Shown one piece after another: positions 37,701 to 50,148 of a stretch of DNA of 64,000 bases. Origin of the DNA: Coniella vitis. Lineage: Eukaryota > Ascomycota > Sordariomycetes > Diaporthales > Schizoparmaceae. Numbering within the stretch: the stretch's first letter is position 1; each line of letters opens with the position of its first letter. The position numbers and the translations under genes were made by a program. The notes beneath the pieces were generated by a model. It was not told where the DNA came from. It saw only the letters and a list, made by a program, of their open reading frames with translations, and ran no database searches. The stretch lies in the NCBI GenBank assembly GCA_011317545.1, contig WUJK01000008.1, forward strand, positions 496,001 to 560,000, in the 5' to 3' direction.

Positions 37701-40700
37701 GGCCTTAGAAGCTTGCACGGCTTATATGCTTTCTAGAGCGCCAAAGATCGTTCACAAATCCAATATTCTGAAGCGTTCGACACATACACTCGCCCAATAG
37801 TACCATAGTCGCCATCACTTCACAGCCTTTGGCCAAGCCACGCCCATCCTACGCAAGCCCACCATACATACATTCAGTATCTCACAGCTGGAACACGGGA
37901 AAAAACGCCCCAACACACATTGACCCATCGAACATCTTGATTACAAGGGAGGAAAGAAAGAAAAGAAGAAACCCCCCCCCCCCAAAAAAAAAGAATGGAG
38001 TCCATCACCACCCCAGCTCTAACGGATTGCCCACGACGCTACCGCACGAGATTCGAGCGTCAACTGAACCTCAAGCTACTCTTCCCAAGGGCATCGGGCC
38101 TTGCGCGCGGCAAGATGAGAAAGGCTGGTGTTTCGGACCGGGCTATCAAGACGGGCACTGAGACATAGGTTGTGGAATCTTTTCATATTACATGTGAAGA
38201 GATTTGGTGTGCATGTGGTCATATCTGGGATACGATAATATGGACTCGTCTCCGTCATGACTGCGCTGGATGGTCTGGATGGTGTTTTGAAAGTTTTTTG
38301 GGGGAGCCAGTGGGAGAATCTAAGATGGAAGTTTGTGTGTGGTTTTGTCTGGGGAAGGAACACAAACCAGTCATAGGCGTTTGAAAATGGGTGTTGGAAG
38401 TGAAGAGATGAATCCCTTTCGATAATACTGACATGGATTCTGAACGTCTATCGAGAGCAATACGCTGTTGGCGAAGTCAAAGCTCGCTGCGTATAGCAAA
38501 ATTTCTGGGTCTGAACAAGAAGATGTCTAGAGTTCATGATAAGATGGAACTTGTTTGGATCAAGACGGTCGGATAGAAGACAAGTTTAGGAATATCTGGT
38601 AGGCCAGTAGTTGACAAAAAGCATCAAATAGTGCGGAGTGTGATGCTGTTCCCCCTGGAAGTTCAAGTTATCACAGTACCAATCGATGATCCTGGTAAAA
38701 GATGGAAGCAAGGGCCGAATAAAAGGGGCTTAGATCGGACGTGAGCAGAGAGATTCGGGAGTTATTGTTTATTTCCAAGGTAGCTGGGTTATCAACATTT
38801 ACTGAGATGGTACAAAACCCCATCCGATAAGTCACTTCTTCGCGAAGCAACAACGAAGCTTCGTCCTATGAAGCGAGCCTACCACTATGATGGTATATAA
38901 CTGATTTTAAGTTCATAATGGCCATATGGCCCAGAAAGAAATAAAGCGTTGAGGATATTTTTGTGTCCGCCTAACAGGTTTCTCGCTCTTGAGCAAGGAC
39001 GTCAAAGAACAATGAGAATGACAAGACGTCTTTTTCTATAGCAGTGTAATTCTGCTGGAATTGTTGGAGAAAGAATACATAACAATTTGAGTAACTGGGT
39101 TACTGTGTAAACATCAAACCTGCTTGCTTGGTATCCCCAAGTTAGCTTCGCCCCCGTATTATCATTATGTATATAGTATCTGATGCGGGAACTTATGTTT
39201 ACGTATATGATGAAAGCACCGAGGGGAAAAGGAAAGTTAAGAAAATGAAACCGAGCAAATCTCACAACAAGACTGGAACCCAATCCCAAAATCAAGCAAG
39301 TGAGATTAATTTAACACCCCCACCGGGCATACGCTCGTCAATCAAGTTCGGTAAGTCACGCGCGAGCGCATGGACAGGAACCCGAAACATGCGTGATAGA
39401 GAGAGGCAGCTCAATAACAACGAGAGCGGAGAGAGTATAAGGTATCATGCGTTGTGTCCATATAGTATCACTTGTGAGGGAGGGGTCTCGTGAGAAGCGA
39501 GCGAAGAACCCACGTACCCATCCTCGCGGGAGATGCCGAGAATCTCCTGGGGAGAACCTCTCAGAGGCTCCTGAGCCAGCCGGTCCCTTCTCATCCGTCT
39601 GTTCTCTTACTATGTACCTCTATTTCATCATAGACAGTAGGAACATTTTGTATGTAATTAGGTCTGTATAAAAGTACCGAGTAGGACAGCAACAGAGCAG
39701 AGGTCGAAAGCTGCTTGGGAGACCCGCGCCCGCCCCTTTACTCTGGACAGGCTGGTAAAAGAAACAGCAAAAAAGGGCAAGAAGTGGGCAATTGATTGCT
39801 CTGCCCTGACTCTTCCCAAACCGGCCCACGAAACTCTATATCTGGCCGGTTTTGGTAAGTTTGGGCAAAAGCCCCCCTCTATAACAACGAGGGAAAACCT
39901 CGGTTGGTTGACAAAACAACCGTAATTTCCAATGTATGAACTGATTATCCAGCCCTTACTTGGGCCAAAGGAAGCCAAGGGCAGTGTCACCCTGAAGATG
40001 GATGCTGGGTAGAAGTCACGGGGTCCATTTCTGACACAAGTTAGGTATGCTGTGTTTTCTCACCAATACGCATATTCGTAACATGATATAGTACCCAGAG
40101 CTGAGACTTCATGTGGACGGCCTGTCTTGATCCCCAGAATATGGCTCCTTGTAGAACAAAAAGCAGGAGAGGCCTGGGCCCGCGGATATCGTAGCTGTGG
40201 GAACTTTCACGTCATCCCCGTGTGGAGGAGGAGGGGGGGGGGGAGATTGTCTGCTTTTCCTCTCATGTCTATTTACAAGACGGACAACGCAAACCACGCA
40301 AAGTCGGATGTGGGGATGGATGCCGATCGATACCAGGTTGCGAGGTTAATACACAGCTTTCCAGAAGCGCCGGAGGGAAACGACATGAATGATCATGTGG
40401 CGGAACTTCCCTCTGCGAAGGAGGCTACACAAGGAGGAGAATATTTTGAATTCCTGCCAATCAAAGTAACAAACCACCGAGAGAGCCGCGGAGTCGAAAA
40501 CACCAAACAGAAAAAAAAAAAGAAGAAAAAAAACATGTAGCTCTTCCTCCATCATAAGAGCGATACTGGACGCGTATAATCAAGTCAATAACACCGCATC
40601 CTCCTCCATCAAAGCCACAACCAGCCATTGGTTGGATGGCCTCGGAGATGGCTTTTCCTTGAGTCTCGAGAACGATAGAATTGGGAAAGAAACCCGTAGA

Positions 40701-43464
40701 AAACACCATTTGGGTGGTCCATCACCACGCAAGCTGCATTGCAAATGCACCTCGGACAAGTCGTACCCAAATACGGTAGATACGAGAAGAAGCAATGCAA
40801 TCCCAAACACACAAAAAGATTACCGAGTTTTAGGGACAGAGGAACAGGAAAAAGGAAAAAGGAAAAAGGGGAGAGTGTCGCCAAAGCCTGCCAGTAAGAG
40901 GGCGAACCGAATCGTACATGCACTGTTGCACTTTGCAGATGTGATATCTGCAGGGGCCGCACACCCAAGTGCTTGGTTGATCACTGGATATACTGTGTAA
41001 GTGCTGGACTACTGTTTGTACATATAGCTGGGCGTGTCGAGGAGGGGGAGCAGTAATATATTCATGGTATATTACTTACTATGTGTAGACACGCCGTAGG
41101 TGAAAACACGGGACAACAAAACAAACCTCCCCATAAAGGAGGGATCTGCATACTTGGCTTGAATTGTCTTTGCAGATATAGTTTCCGCAAAGACGATCTT
41201 CAGCGTCTTCTTTTTGTTCTTGCCAAAAGCATACGCGACAAGGATCCTCAGTCCCCTCAGTACTGAATTCTCCACCTACCAGACACGTTCGGAAGCGAGC
41301 GAGCGAGCAAGCGAGTCGAGGTCCTCAACAGGCTGGCCCACAGCACTCGGGCCAGGAGGAACAGGAGAGATTGCAGCAGGGGAGCTGAACATAGTGCCAA
41401 CTCAAACATCACCCCATATAGTCAGCAGGACAGTGATGAAGGACTGATACTATGTAGTCAAGTGGTTGTAGCGAGAACTGAGGGCAGGTAGGCATGCGCC
41501 AGACAAGCAGTCTTTTTGCGCTTCGCAACTCCATATCCACCCTCAGCCAGCGTGATCGTCCTCGGCTTCTTCAAGAGGGTTTCGGATCCTTGAACGGTGA
41601 CGAATGTCCCATGTAACAGGTTAAAAGTACTTCAGCCCAGCCACAACCGCGGACATCAAAAGTAGTGGACAGCGTCTTGGACAGACTGCAGCTGAGTAAC
41701 TGACGGAGGTGAAATCCTACTCAAGAGAATCGAGTCATTCGCGGTATCCACACCTTGGCAGGCTTCTTGCGCAATAACACGTACTTCCTATACATACGTA
41801 CAAGAAAAGGGAAAAGACGGCTCTCTCACCCCTTGAAGGGGGTATCTACTGGCCAACAAGAAACAGTTATAACGTTCTGGCTTCTGAATCCCCCCTCCAG
41901 ATCAAGATGCCTGACGACACATTGCCGCGAGTGAAGAGGTTCAAGGGAGGCAGGAAAAATAAACCGAGTCACCAATCGGCCAACCGGCACTTGATCCCGT
42001 CCAATATAAGTGACTAGATTGCACAGTAGCAAAGGATATCGCATCGAAAAGTACGCCCTGAGGGATACGATACAGAGTACAGCTTCGATCCCTTCTCCAC
42101 ACCTTCAGGAAAAGAGACAGGTCATGTATAACTGTGGATACGATTCGCACACACTCTCTCTTCTCAGGTCTTTGATCCTCTCGGTTTCGTCCGACTTCTT
42201 TCTGATTTACCAAGAAGAGCGCGTTGTATCCTCGCCGAGGGTGAGGTCTTGGTTTGGGCTTGACAATGTCCTTATCATGGCTTATTATGCATTGCCACAG
42301 GTAAGGGTGCAGACGAGCTGTCAATTGCGCCTGAGCGAGGTAGGGAATGCCCCCCCCCCCCCCAAAGAGAATAACCTTTTACCAAGACGCCGTTCGCCGA
42401 AGTCTGAGCCGAGATGATAGTATAGACGCGGCGAGAACCGCCCACATCGGGTGATTACCCGTAATGGATATAGTAAAGAACCTGAGGAGTCCCAAGGCTT
42501 ATTAGAGAAGGGCGTGGCAAAAACTCTGTCTCCCAGGGTGCCCTTCCATCATATGGACTCTACTTCACCAGAGTCTGCACATAGAAAACATAACGGCTGG
42601 TGTCTCTTTGTGCATCTCGGCTGCATCGGGGCGAATAGGACGCTGGTGTTGTGAGTTCGGAAGAGCTGATCAAGACGGATATGGGAGCGTGAATACGCAG
42701 CCTGTCGGTACCATATTATCACGGGGGCAAGATGGTACAAGCACAACAAGATTGGGCCATAGCAGCGGGATGGATGCTTTTCAAGGGGAGAGAGGGGAGG
42801 GAGCCATGCCTCACCACGGGCCCTTCCGATTCAAAATCCCACTCAAGGGTCGTCATTTCACCTTTCTCTCTATCCTTCCCTTCTCGTGCCTGTCCTTCTT
42901 TGTAATTACCTTTTTGCACGCCTCCCGAATCCCTTCTCGGCCTTCGGACGCGTGTGGAGGGGAGCGGCAAGGCAGAGTGGATAGTCGGTGGCTCCCGCTC
43001 TGCCTCTGGCTCAGCTTGTTGGCTATATTACCGTACGCTGTATCATAATACGTACCTCTCCAGTAATATGCTCTCTTTTTTTCCCCTTCCCTCACCATCA
43101 CCGTACCTGGCCAGCATACACACTCAGACGACTTGTCCAGGGGCGCCATCGCTTCTCGCCCCATGGGCCCAGGATCTCTCTTGCTTTCCCCAAATATCCT
43201 TGGCCACCCGTTATAACACTTGGTGGGTCTCTGATCTCCTGCCCTCCTCCTGCTTCTCTGACTCTTTTCATGTGGATGTTGTTTATTAGTCTAGCTGGCT
43301 GCGTGTTGAAAGTCCGTGTGTGGTTTTCTGACGATAATCAGCCGTGAATAGTGCTCTTCTAATACGTTTAATTGCTTCTTCTTCTCTTCTTTCTTCTTTG
43401 CCCTAACCCACCTCTATTATTGATGTGCCCTTGACGGGGCAGACCCCTCCAGAGTTCCGTTGTC

Positions 43465-45281
43465 ATGTCGTCGCCATCGTGGGCTGCCGATTCCCTAGAG
43501 CGGCGCGCAGATGGCTATTGTGACATAAACATAGGTATGTCGTGTCGATCACTCTTTTGTGTGACACCCCCCTCCTCCCCTCTGTTTCCCACAACAGGCT
43601 AACATCTCGGCTCCCTCTCTCTCTCTTGCGGACAAATGTAGGAGGCACAGGTCTGGCAGCAATATGGGTCATGACGGCCCTCGCCATGGCCGTCGTCGGG
43701 ATGCGCCTGTACGGCCAAGCGCGCATCACCAAGCTCTTTGGCGCCAGTGACTGGCTGATGCTCGCCTCCATCCTCACCATCATTGGCTTCGCCAGCCTCC
43801 TTTCGGTGCAGTACCACTACGGCTGGGGCCGCCACCAGAGCTGCATTACCGATATCGCGCGCCTCGAGACGCAAATCCTGTACGATTACGCGGGCCAGTC
43901 GTTTGGCATCATGGGCAGCACCTTTGGCCGCCTCAGCTTCATTGTGTACATGGTCGCGCTGTTTGGCAGCCGGTACTGGGTGCACCGGACGCTGTGGATC
44001 ATGTTTGGCGCCCAGATCGTCACCAATGTAGTCACGCTCGCCCTGATTTACGCCCAGTGCAAGGATCCCCGGGCGTTGTACATCTTCAGCCTGCCGCAGG
44101 ACCAGTGCTGGCCTTCTTATGTACAGACGGTGAGTTGTTGTTGTCGTTGCTGTCATTCTTGTTGCTGTTTGACTGGTTGGGACTCTCTGGGATTGGCTAA
44201 CAATGAGCGTTCAACGCAACAGTATCTCGGCTGGGCACACACATCCTTCAACGGCGTCTGCGATCTCTTCCTCTCTGTTCTGCCCGCCGTCATGGTCTGG
44301 AACCTTCATATGCCCACCAGACTCAAAGTGGGCGTAGCCATTCTCCTCGGCATGTCGGCACTGTAAGCTTTTGGTCCCTTGCTGTCTCTATCCTTTGCTC
44401 CTCTTTTTTCACTTGTTGATTTCCCCCGCTTTTTCTTGTCTTTGCGGAGGGTGTGAGGGTATGTGTGGGTGTGTATCCACAGGTGTTTTTTTTTTTTTTT
44501 TTTTTTTTTCTTCCCGGGGCGATGGGAACGGCAATAGCCTCAAGTTTCTCCCAGATCGCCCCAGGATTTCTTTTCTTGTCTTGGCAAGCTCCAATTCCGC
44601 AGGATATTCCCAGAACAATGACCGGTGGGGTCTAGAATTTCCGAGCCACATGAACCAGGTAGAGCCTGGAAAGTTTGTTTTGGGCCACCTCCTCTCTTTC
44701 TATCCCCATCATATCCACATCCAGTACCACTTTATTGTTCATGGAATCCATACACAAAGAAACGAAGGAAGGAAGAAGATGAAGAACAAGAAAAAAAGAG
44801 GGCAGCAGAAAAAGAAAGAGAGAAGTCGAATAAGCTTGAACTGACAGTCGCCCCAAACAGTGCGCTAGTAGGCCTTATCATGAAATGCGTCTACCTCAAG
44901 GCGCTCTCCAACGAAGGCGACTACAGCTACAACACGGTGCCCATGTTTACGTGGATCATGGTGGAGGGCTGCCTCGTTGCCATCGCCGCTTCGATCCCCG
45001 TCCTGCGGCCCATGTTCCGTCACACGTTCCCCAGCCGCGTCGGAGGAACAACGGGCCCCAACTCGTACGACTTGCCACGCTACGCCGCCCGCTCGGGGCA
45101 GACCGACTCGTCTGGCTTCACTCGTCTCGGCAGCAAAGCCCACGCTAGCGTCCGTGTGGGAACGACGAACTCGAGCAGGCTCAGCGGTGTGCCGAGGTAT
45201 CCGGGCATGACGGCGCTGGATCCTGGTAGCAGCGAGGAGGATATGGTCTTGTGTCTTCAACACCATGAGCAACAACAACAA

Positions 45282-45316
<35 letters not shown>

Positions 45317-45611
45317 ACAGCAGCAACAGCAGCAGCAGTGGCGGCAACAAGAAACCCAGCAGCATAACTTGCAGCGGCGGCAGTCCGACCGAAAGCCGCC
45401 GACGGGAGGCATCATCGTGAAGCAGGAGTTCACGGTCACCAGCGAGGTCATGGAAAAAGGGTGGGAGGATAAAGAGCGCAATGAGATTGGCCTGACGATA
45501 CAAACCAAGGAGCTTAACCGTGGAACGTCGCTTAGTGAGTCTTCGCCCGCAAGCGAGGCTGCGGACATGCCACAGTCACCTGCCTCGGTATATCGTCAAG
45601 CAAAACCATAA
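43465..45611 (+). CDS. Rhodopsin-domain integral membrane protein, 482 aa
   Basis: Four exons join in phase: 43465-43534, 43642-44129, 44223-44362 and 44861-45611. The product has a short extracellular N-terminus, then seven hydrophobic segments typical of the fungal 'rhodopsin domain' integral membrane family, which is related to PTH11-like receptors but lacks a CFEM domain here. Family landmarks are GMRLYGQARITKLFGASDWL after TM1, the GWGRH loop, QILYDYAGQSFGIMGSTFGRLSF, a DQCWPSY loop, LSVLPAVMVWNLHMPTRLKVG and the last helix FTWIMVEGCLVAIAASIPVL. The C-terminal tail of about 210 residues is cytosolic by topology, Ser-rich, and includes 23 consecutive glutamines (about residues 370-392). 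The third intron (498 nt) is far longer than the others and contains poly(T). The family is often called GPCR-like, but a signalling role for this protein is not shown by sequence. Confidence 0.85.
44486..44509. repeat. Poly(T) run of 24 in the long intron
   Basis: It lies inside intron 3 (44363-44860) of the rhodopsin-domain gene, well upstream of the acceptor at 44860. Confidence 0.9.
45270..45338 (+). repeat. CAA/CAG array encoding 23 glutamines
   Basis: Six CAA codons are followed by mixed CAG and CAA codons, in frame within the cytosolic tail of the rhodopsin-domain protein. Mixed codons suggest a fairly stable array, but the pure stretches could still change length. Confidence 0.95.
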
Positions 45612-47716
45612 TCCCCCCCCCCGTATGGAGACGATATGATGGTCCCATCGTAGTCAAAATGCTTCCCTTTGAGAAGCGAAAAAAAAGAAAAATTGAGAAA
45701 ATCCACTAGCTCCCCCAATGGTCTGGAACCTTTTTCTTCCCTGTTGCATAGTATAGAATATTGGGCCTCGTTGTGGAGAGCGAATGAGCTACTGATCACA
45801 GAATAGGTCCTATAGCAGTTGTCCATGGAATAATACTGCCCCTCTCTCGTCAGTGTTTTGTCGACTTTGACCAAGCACTCCAGACAGGAGCACGTGGGAG
45901 CAGCCATGAGCGCGAGGGTCAAACAAACTCCACCGCTGATAAAGACACCGGATGAACTGGGCTCCTCGCTTCGTTGCTGTACATAGAACATAGTATAGTA
46001 GGTGCCCATGCAGGCCACGCGAACAGGCAGGGGATCAGGCGCAAAGTGGATACACCTCTGAGTGATTGCACACGGCGCAGCGATTCGCGGGCAAAGAACA
46101 GCTGTGCGTGTGGGCATACTTGTCCCTTTTTGGAAACCAGAGAGAAAACGTAGAACATGCCGGTAAGAGAAAGCCTAGCCCACATGTGGCATCTGTTGAG
46201 GCACCCCGACATGTGCGGTATCTTTGCTGGTCCGTTCACCGGAGGCACATCTGCGGGCGCACTGACAATATCGATCCGTCTTGATCGGTGGCATGGTGCC
46301 GAGATTGGACGACAGATTGGACGCGTAAGTCGCTCTTTGCCTCCCTGCCCGAATATATCTTGTCGAAGTCCGTATTCACGGGCGTCATGCCTCTTCCTGG
46401 AGAAGAGAGGCAGCACATATACACGAGTCTGACAATATCAGGCTGGCCTGGAACGTGGTGATCGAACTCTCCAAGTATCGAGCGTTGGCCCAACTGCTGC
46501 TGAGGCCGGTGCGAGATTGGATTAGGACTGTACATAGTATTATGTAGGGGACGACGCTTCAGGTGGACCGGCCGCTCGGGGCTCTAGGGTGAATATGGAA
46601 AAGGCTGGCAGCGTCTGCCAGCTGAGTGTCGCAAGGCTCGGCTCGTTTGCGGTCTGTGTGTCTTGCTGTTTGGCTGCTCACGACAGCCCGCTTGCCTTGG
46701 CCACCCTGTTTGCTGCCCCTAATCAAGATGCCCAGCCGCATTTCCGCTGTCCGTAAAGGAGCAGATGAAAGAAGGATTCTCTGCCTTCTTTGTCGATTGC
46801 GAGAATTCGCACCGGGGCAGCACGGACGTGTGTGGACTAGTATCATTCGGAATCAGCATAGCGAAGCATCAATGACCCCCGCTTGCATCAGTCCATGGTC
46901 CACCCCGGGCCAGGAGAAGGCTAACCTGCCCACTCGTCTGCATACTATGCAATAGTATAACGGCGCAGTGCTATAAGACCCATGCCCCACCTCCGCCTTG
47001 GAGCTGGTAGCATGCCGGCCCCTTCGACCGTTCGCCTCGAGCTGTAAAGAAGCCAACATCGAATTGGCAGCACCCCATCGCGCACAAGCTAGGCTTGTTG
47101 GACGAGCAAAAGCAACGGGTCTGCAAGGGGACAGCCGAGGTCTGCAGGAGTGCTGCTAAAGTGGCCCATTCCATCATCTCGTAAAAACAAAAAAAGCTGG
47201 ACCCCGTACTCTGTAGATATGCAATTGCCGTCTCAATAAGCTCGGCTGTGGTTTGCCGTCACGAGAAAATGCAGCGCGGAGATTGGCCCTCGCCATCAAA
47301 AGAGGGCATGCCAATATTTGCAAACCGTTGGCGGCCGACATTGCTCCACGGCCCCGAACAACATTGGAATGGTCCCTGGGGAGAGGCTAGGCGAGCCCGT
47401 CTGGGTCGTTGCCACCCCATGGCTCTTTTCCATTGCCATGTACACATGTAGCATTAGACTTTGGAGTGGATGACTGGCGGCTTGTGCTGGCGCTCCCCTG
47501 CCTTGGCTTGACCGTCTTGACCGTTTATCTACACCACCGCCCGCCCGTCACTCGAAGCCAAGATCTCTCTGATCCGTGGCGCCCAAGCCTTGACTGATTC
47601 TTCTTCTATTCTTTCTTCATCGGTCTAGAGACGAGGTCCTCACCAGACGACGCTTCAACCATTCTCGGTTCAACTGCTCGCTTGCCGCACAACTCCCTCT
47701 CCCACCGCTGGCAAAG
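45612..47716. other. 2.1-kb gene-free stretch
   Basis: Downstream region of the rhodopsin-domain gene, a poly(C) run (45613-45622), a TACATAGTA copy (46531) and the upstream region of the beta-propeller gene. No convincing coding frame was found. Confidence 0.6.
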
Positions 47717-48843
47717 ATGGTTTCTCGATGGAGCTCCTTGCTCAGCCTTGCCGCTCTTGGCGCGCCGGTGGTGAGCTGCACCGTCGGCACCAGCCGCTAC
47801 TACCCTCTGGATGTGACTGTGCTGCACAGCTTCTCCGACCCAACCTGGCTCGAGAACCTCGCCATCCGCAGCAATGGCGAGATTTTGACGACGCAGTTGT
47901 CGCCCACGCCTGTCCTGTGGCAGGTCAACCACCTGACGGGTGAGCCGACGACGGTGGCGACGTGGGATGGCGATGAGTGGATGGGCTGCCTGGGCATCGC
48001 CGAAACCACAACCGACGTCTTTTACGTCATCCTGTCCGCTTTCGTGGGCGATGACTTTGTCAAGACCAGCGGCGTCAACAGCATCTTCGAGATTGACATG
48101 TCGACCTTTGAGCTGGCCTCTGACGGTGTCACGGTGGCAAGCAACGCGACTGTGACCCACGTTACGGACCTTGAAGAGGCCGACTTCTTGAACGGCATGG
48201 CGACTCTGGACGACGAGCACATCTTTGTTGGCGATGTGTACAGCGGTGTTGTGTACGTTGTCGACGTGACGACTGGCGACTACCAGGTTGCGGGCAGCGA
48301 CCCGCTCATGGAGTTTTCGGTAAACGGCTCAGCAGCGTCGACCAACCTGGGTTCCAACGGCCTCAAGGTGCGCGACGGTTACCTGTACTGGACCAACACT
48401 GCGCGTGGCTTCCTGGCGCGTGCTCCCTTTGGCAGCGATGGCGTGCTGACTGCCGCGGGCGAGATTGTGGCGACCAACCTGGCCAAGGCCGACGACTTCC
48501 AGTTTGCCGCCGACGGTACCGTGTTTGTTGCCCAGAACCAGCAGGACACTCTGAGCGCTGCCTGGGGCGTCGAGAACGGAACATCTGTGACTGCGCGTGC
48601 CCTTGCCGGCAGCAACATCTCGACAATCCTGGCTGGCGTGTCTTCGCCCAAGTTTGGCCGCACCTCGACCGATGGCAACCGCCTGTACCTTTCGACCAGT
48701 GGTGGTGAGTAGTCCCTGGCTCCCATGTATTTCCAGGCCATGACAGAGCATACTAACGCGTTCTTGCAGCCCTGGCACTTCCCATCAACGGCACCGTGAC
48801 GGTTGCGGGAACCATCTCGTACGTCGACATTGACTTTGCTTAG
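47717..48843 (+). CDS. Secreted SMP-30-like beta-propeller protein, 353 aa
   Basis: Two exons (47717-48704 and 48770-48843) give 353 residues. The start at 47717 has a good context (CAAAGATGG). Residues 1-21 form a signal peptide (basic start, hydrophobic core, cleavage near VVS-C), so the protein is probably secreted or vacuolar. The mature part consists of repeated beta-propeller-like strands: NLAIRSNGEILTT, GLKVRDGYLYWTN and DDFQFAADGTVFVAQNQ have the look of six-bladed SMP-30/gluconolactonase/NHL-type propellers. Several N-x-S/T sites (NATVT, NGSAAS, NGTSV, NISTI, NGTVT) could be N-glycosylated. Known relatives include calcium- or zinc-dependent lactonases, but I cannot confirm metal ligands, so enzyme activity is only a possibility. 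The short second exon completes the last strand. It is unrelated in pathway to its neighbours as far as I can see. Confidence 0.82.
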
Positions 48844-50148
48844 GGGTCTGTGGCCTGTGAGAATGGGATGTTGAGTTTATATCCTGGATAATGGAGGTGG
48901 TTTGTACATACTTAATCATAATACCAACGAATGAGATATACTCTACCTGGCCGACTTGGATGAGCCTCTCTCTTGCATTGCCACCCTCAACCCGGCCGCC
49001 TGGCCTCGTCGACGTAGGCGTCTCGTTTGGCTGCGCTATCAGGACTCGACCTCATCGCGCAACGTAAGGCTTTTCCAGCGAGTGTTTGTTGCAGCCTCAG
49101 CGCCAATGCGCCGATACGGAGGAGGAGGACGGCATGTTCACGTAAAGACCGAGCACATGTCAGTCGAGAAACCCTGCTCCGTGGTTCCATCCAAGTGGGT
49201 CGAGGGCGCTGGCCTTTGCAGACGACACAATCAAGCAAGCCTCGGCTGCCCGCGATTTGACGACGAGATCGACCCGAGGTTGTAGAGAGCACACGCGCTT
49301 TGCAAGCCTCTCATGGAGCGGATGAGGCCCATGATGCGTTGGCAGAAGCTGCAACTGGCAGCTCGAAAGGCGAAATCAATGCTTGCAGCATTTCGAGGCT
49401 CTGTATACGGGTGGTAACAATGGTGGTGATGGAGGTTCAAGACGTGGCAGCAAGAAGGAAGTCGATGGTGCCGAGGCCTTTACACAGCACTATGTACACT
49501 AGCATAAGCCTGCGACGCCCCTGTGGCTTGGGTGTGAAGGAATCTCAGATAACGCCTGCGGGTAGGGCTGCAGCGTTGGGCTGCGAGGCTTGCTTGTAGG
49601 GACTCGATACAGTGCGTTGGCTGGCTGGCGCTGGGGACTGCTCGGGGGTTCCCAAACCTTACCCAGCTTGCCGGGCAGCCGTTCCAGTGGGCCAAGTACG
49701 GCCACAGGCGGACAACTCAGCAGGCAGCCTCTCTGTGACAGCCCTTGGCGAAGGATGCAAGGGGACCCTGTAGGCCATGGCCCTCGGCAACGTCATCAGC
49801 ACTTGTCGGGGCTATCACAAGCTCAAGCCGTTATCATAGAGCTTCGCAATTTGCAACCCACACCCCCAATCCGCCCTCCCTCCCAACCTCAGCCTCGCTC
49901 GCGCCCACCACGACCACGACGACAGACGACCGCCCGCTGTGGCTTGCCGACTCTGCGACGTTCTTCTCCTGGCCAGCGTATACCGTCGACGCCAGCCGAA
50001 TCTCCACGGTGACCCCTTTCGAGCCACTCCCCGCTCTCGATCCGCCCTCCTCGAGCGTTCCCCTCCTCCTAGCTCCCAGCCCATCCTCGAGTCGGCTTAG
50101 TTGACGGCAGCTTGGTCACGTCTAGATCACCTGCAAAAAGCTACTTGG
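48844..50148. other. 1.3-kb stretch before the acyl-CoA synthetase gene
   Basis: Contains the 3' region of the beta-propeller gene and the promoter and long pyrimidine-rich leader of the acyl-CoA synthetase gene. The open frames at 49300-50104 are rich in Ser, Thr and Pro and are not supported as genes; some could be upstream open frames. Confidence 0.55.

Larger units (their letters stand above)
33116..43464. other. 10-kb gene-free stretch with transposon remnant
   Basis: Apart from a decayed Helitron fragment (33461-33693) I see no recognisable coding sequence. The stretch also contains an AT-rich tract (34651-34752), C/G homopolymers (37972-37983, 40233-40243, 42350-42363), three TACATAGTA copies (36357, 39608, 41448) and many short unsupported open frames. 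The last few hundred bases before 43465 are the rhodopsin-domain gene's promoter and leader, rich in pyrimidines. Confidence 0.6.

Noticed and set aside
44371..44844. A 157-codon frame inside the long intron of the rhodopsin-domain gene
   Set aside because: It includes the poly(T) tract as a phenylalanine run, and the spliced gene model explains the region better.
49590..50104. Frames before the acyl-CoA synthetase that could be an extra first exon
   Set aside because: They are Ser/Pro/Thr-rich, no donor links them in phase to the synthetase, and that protein is already complete from the ATG at 50149.
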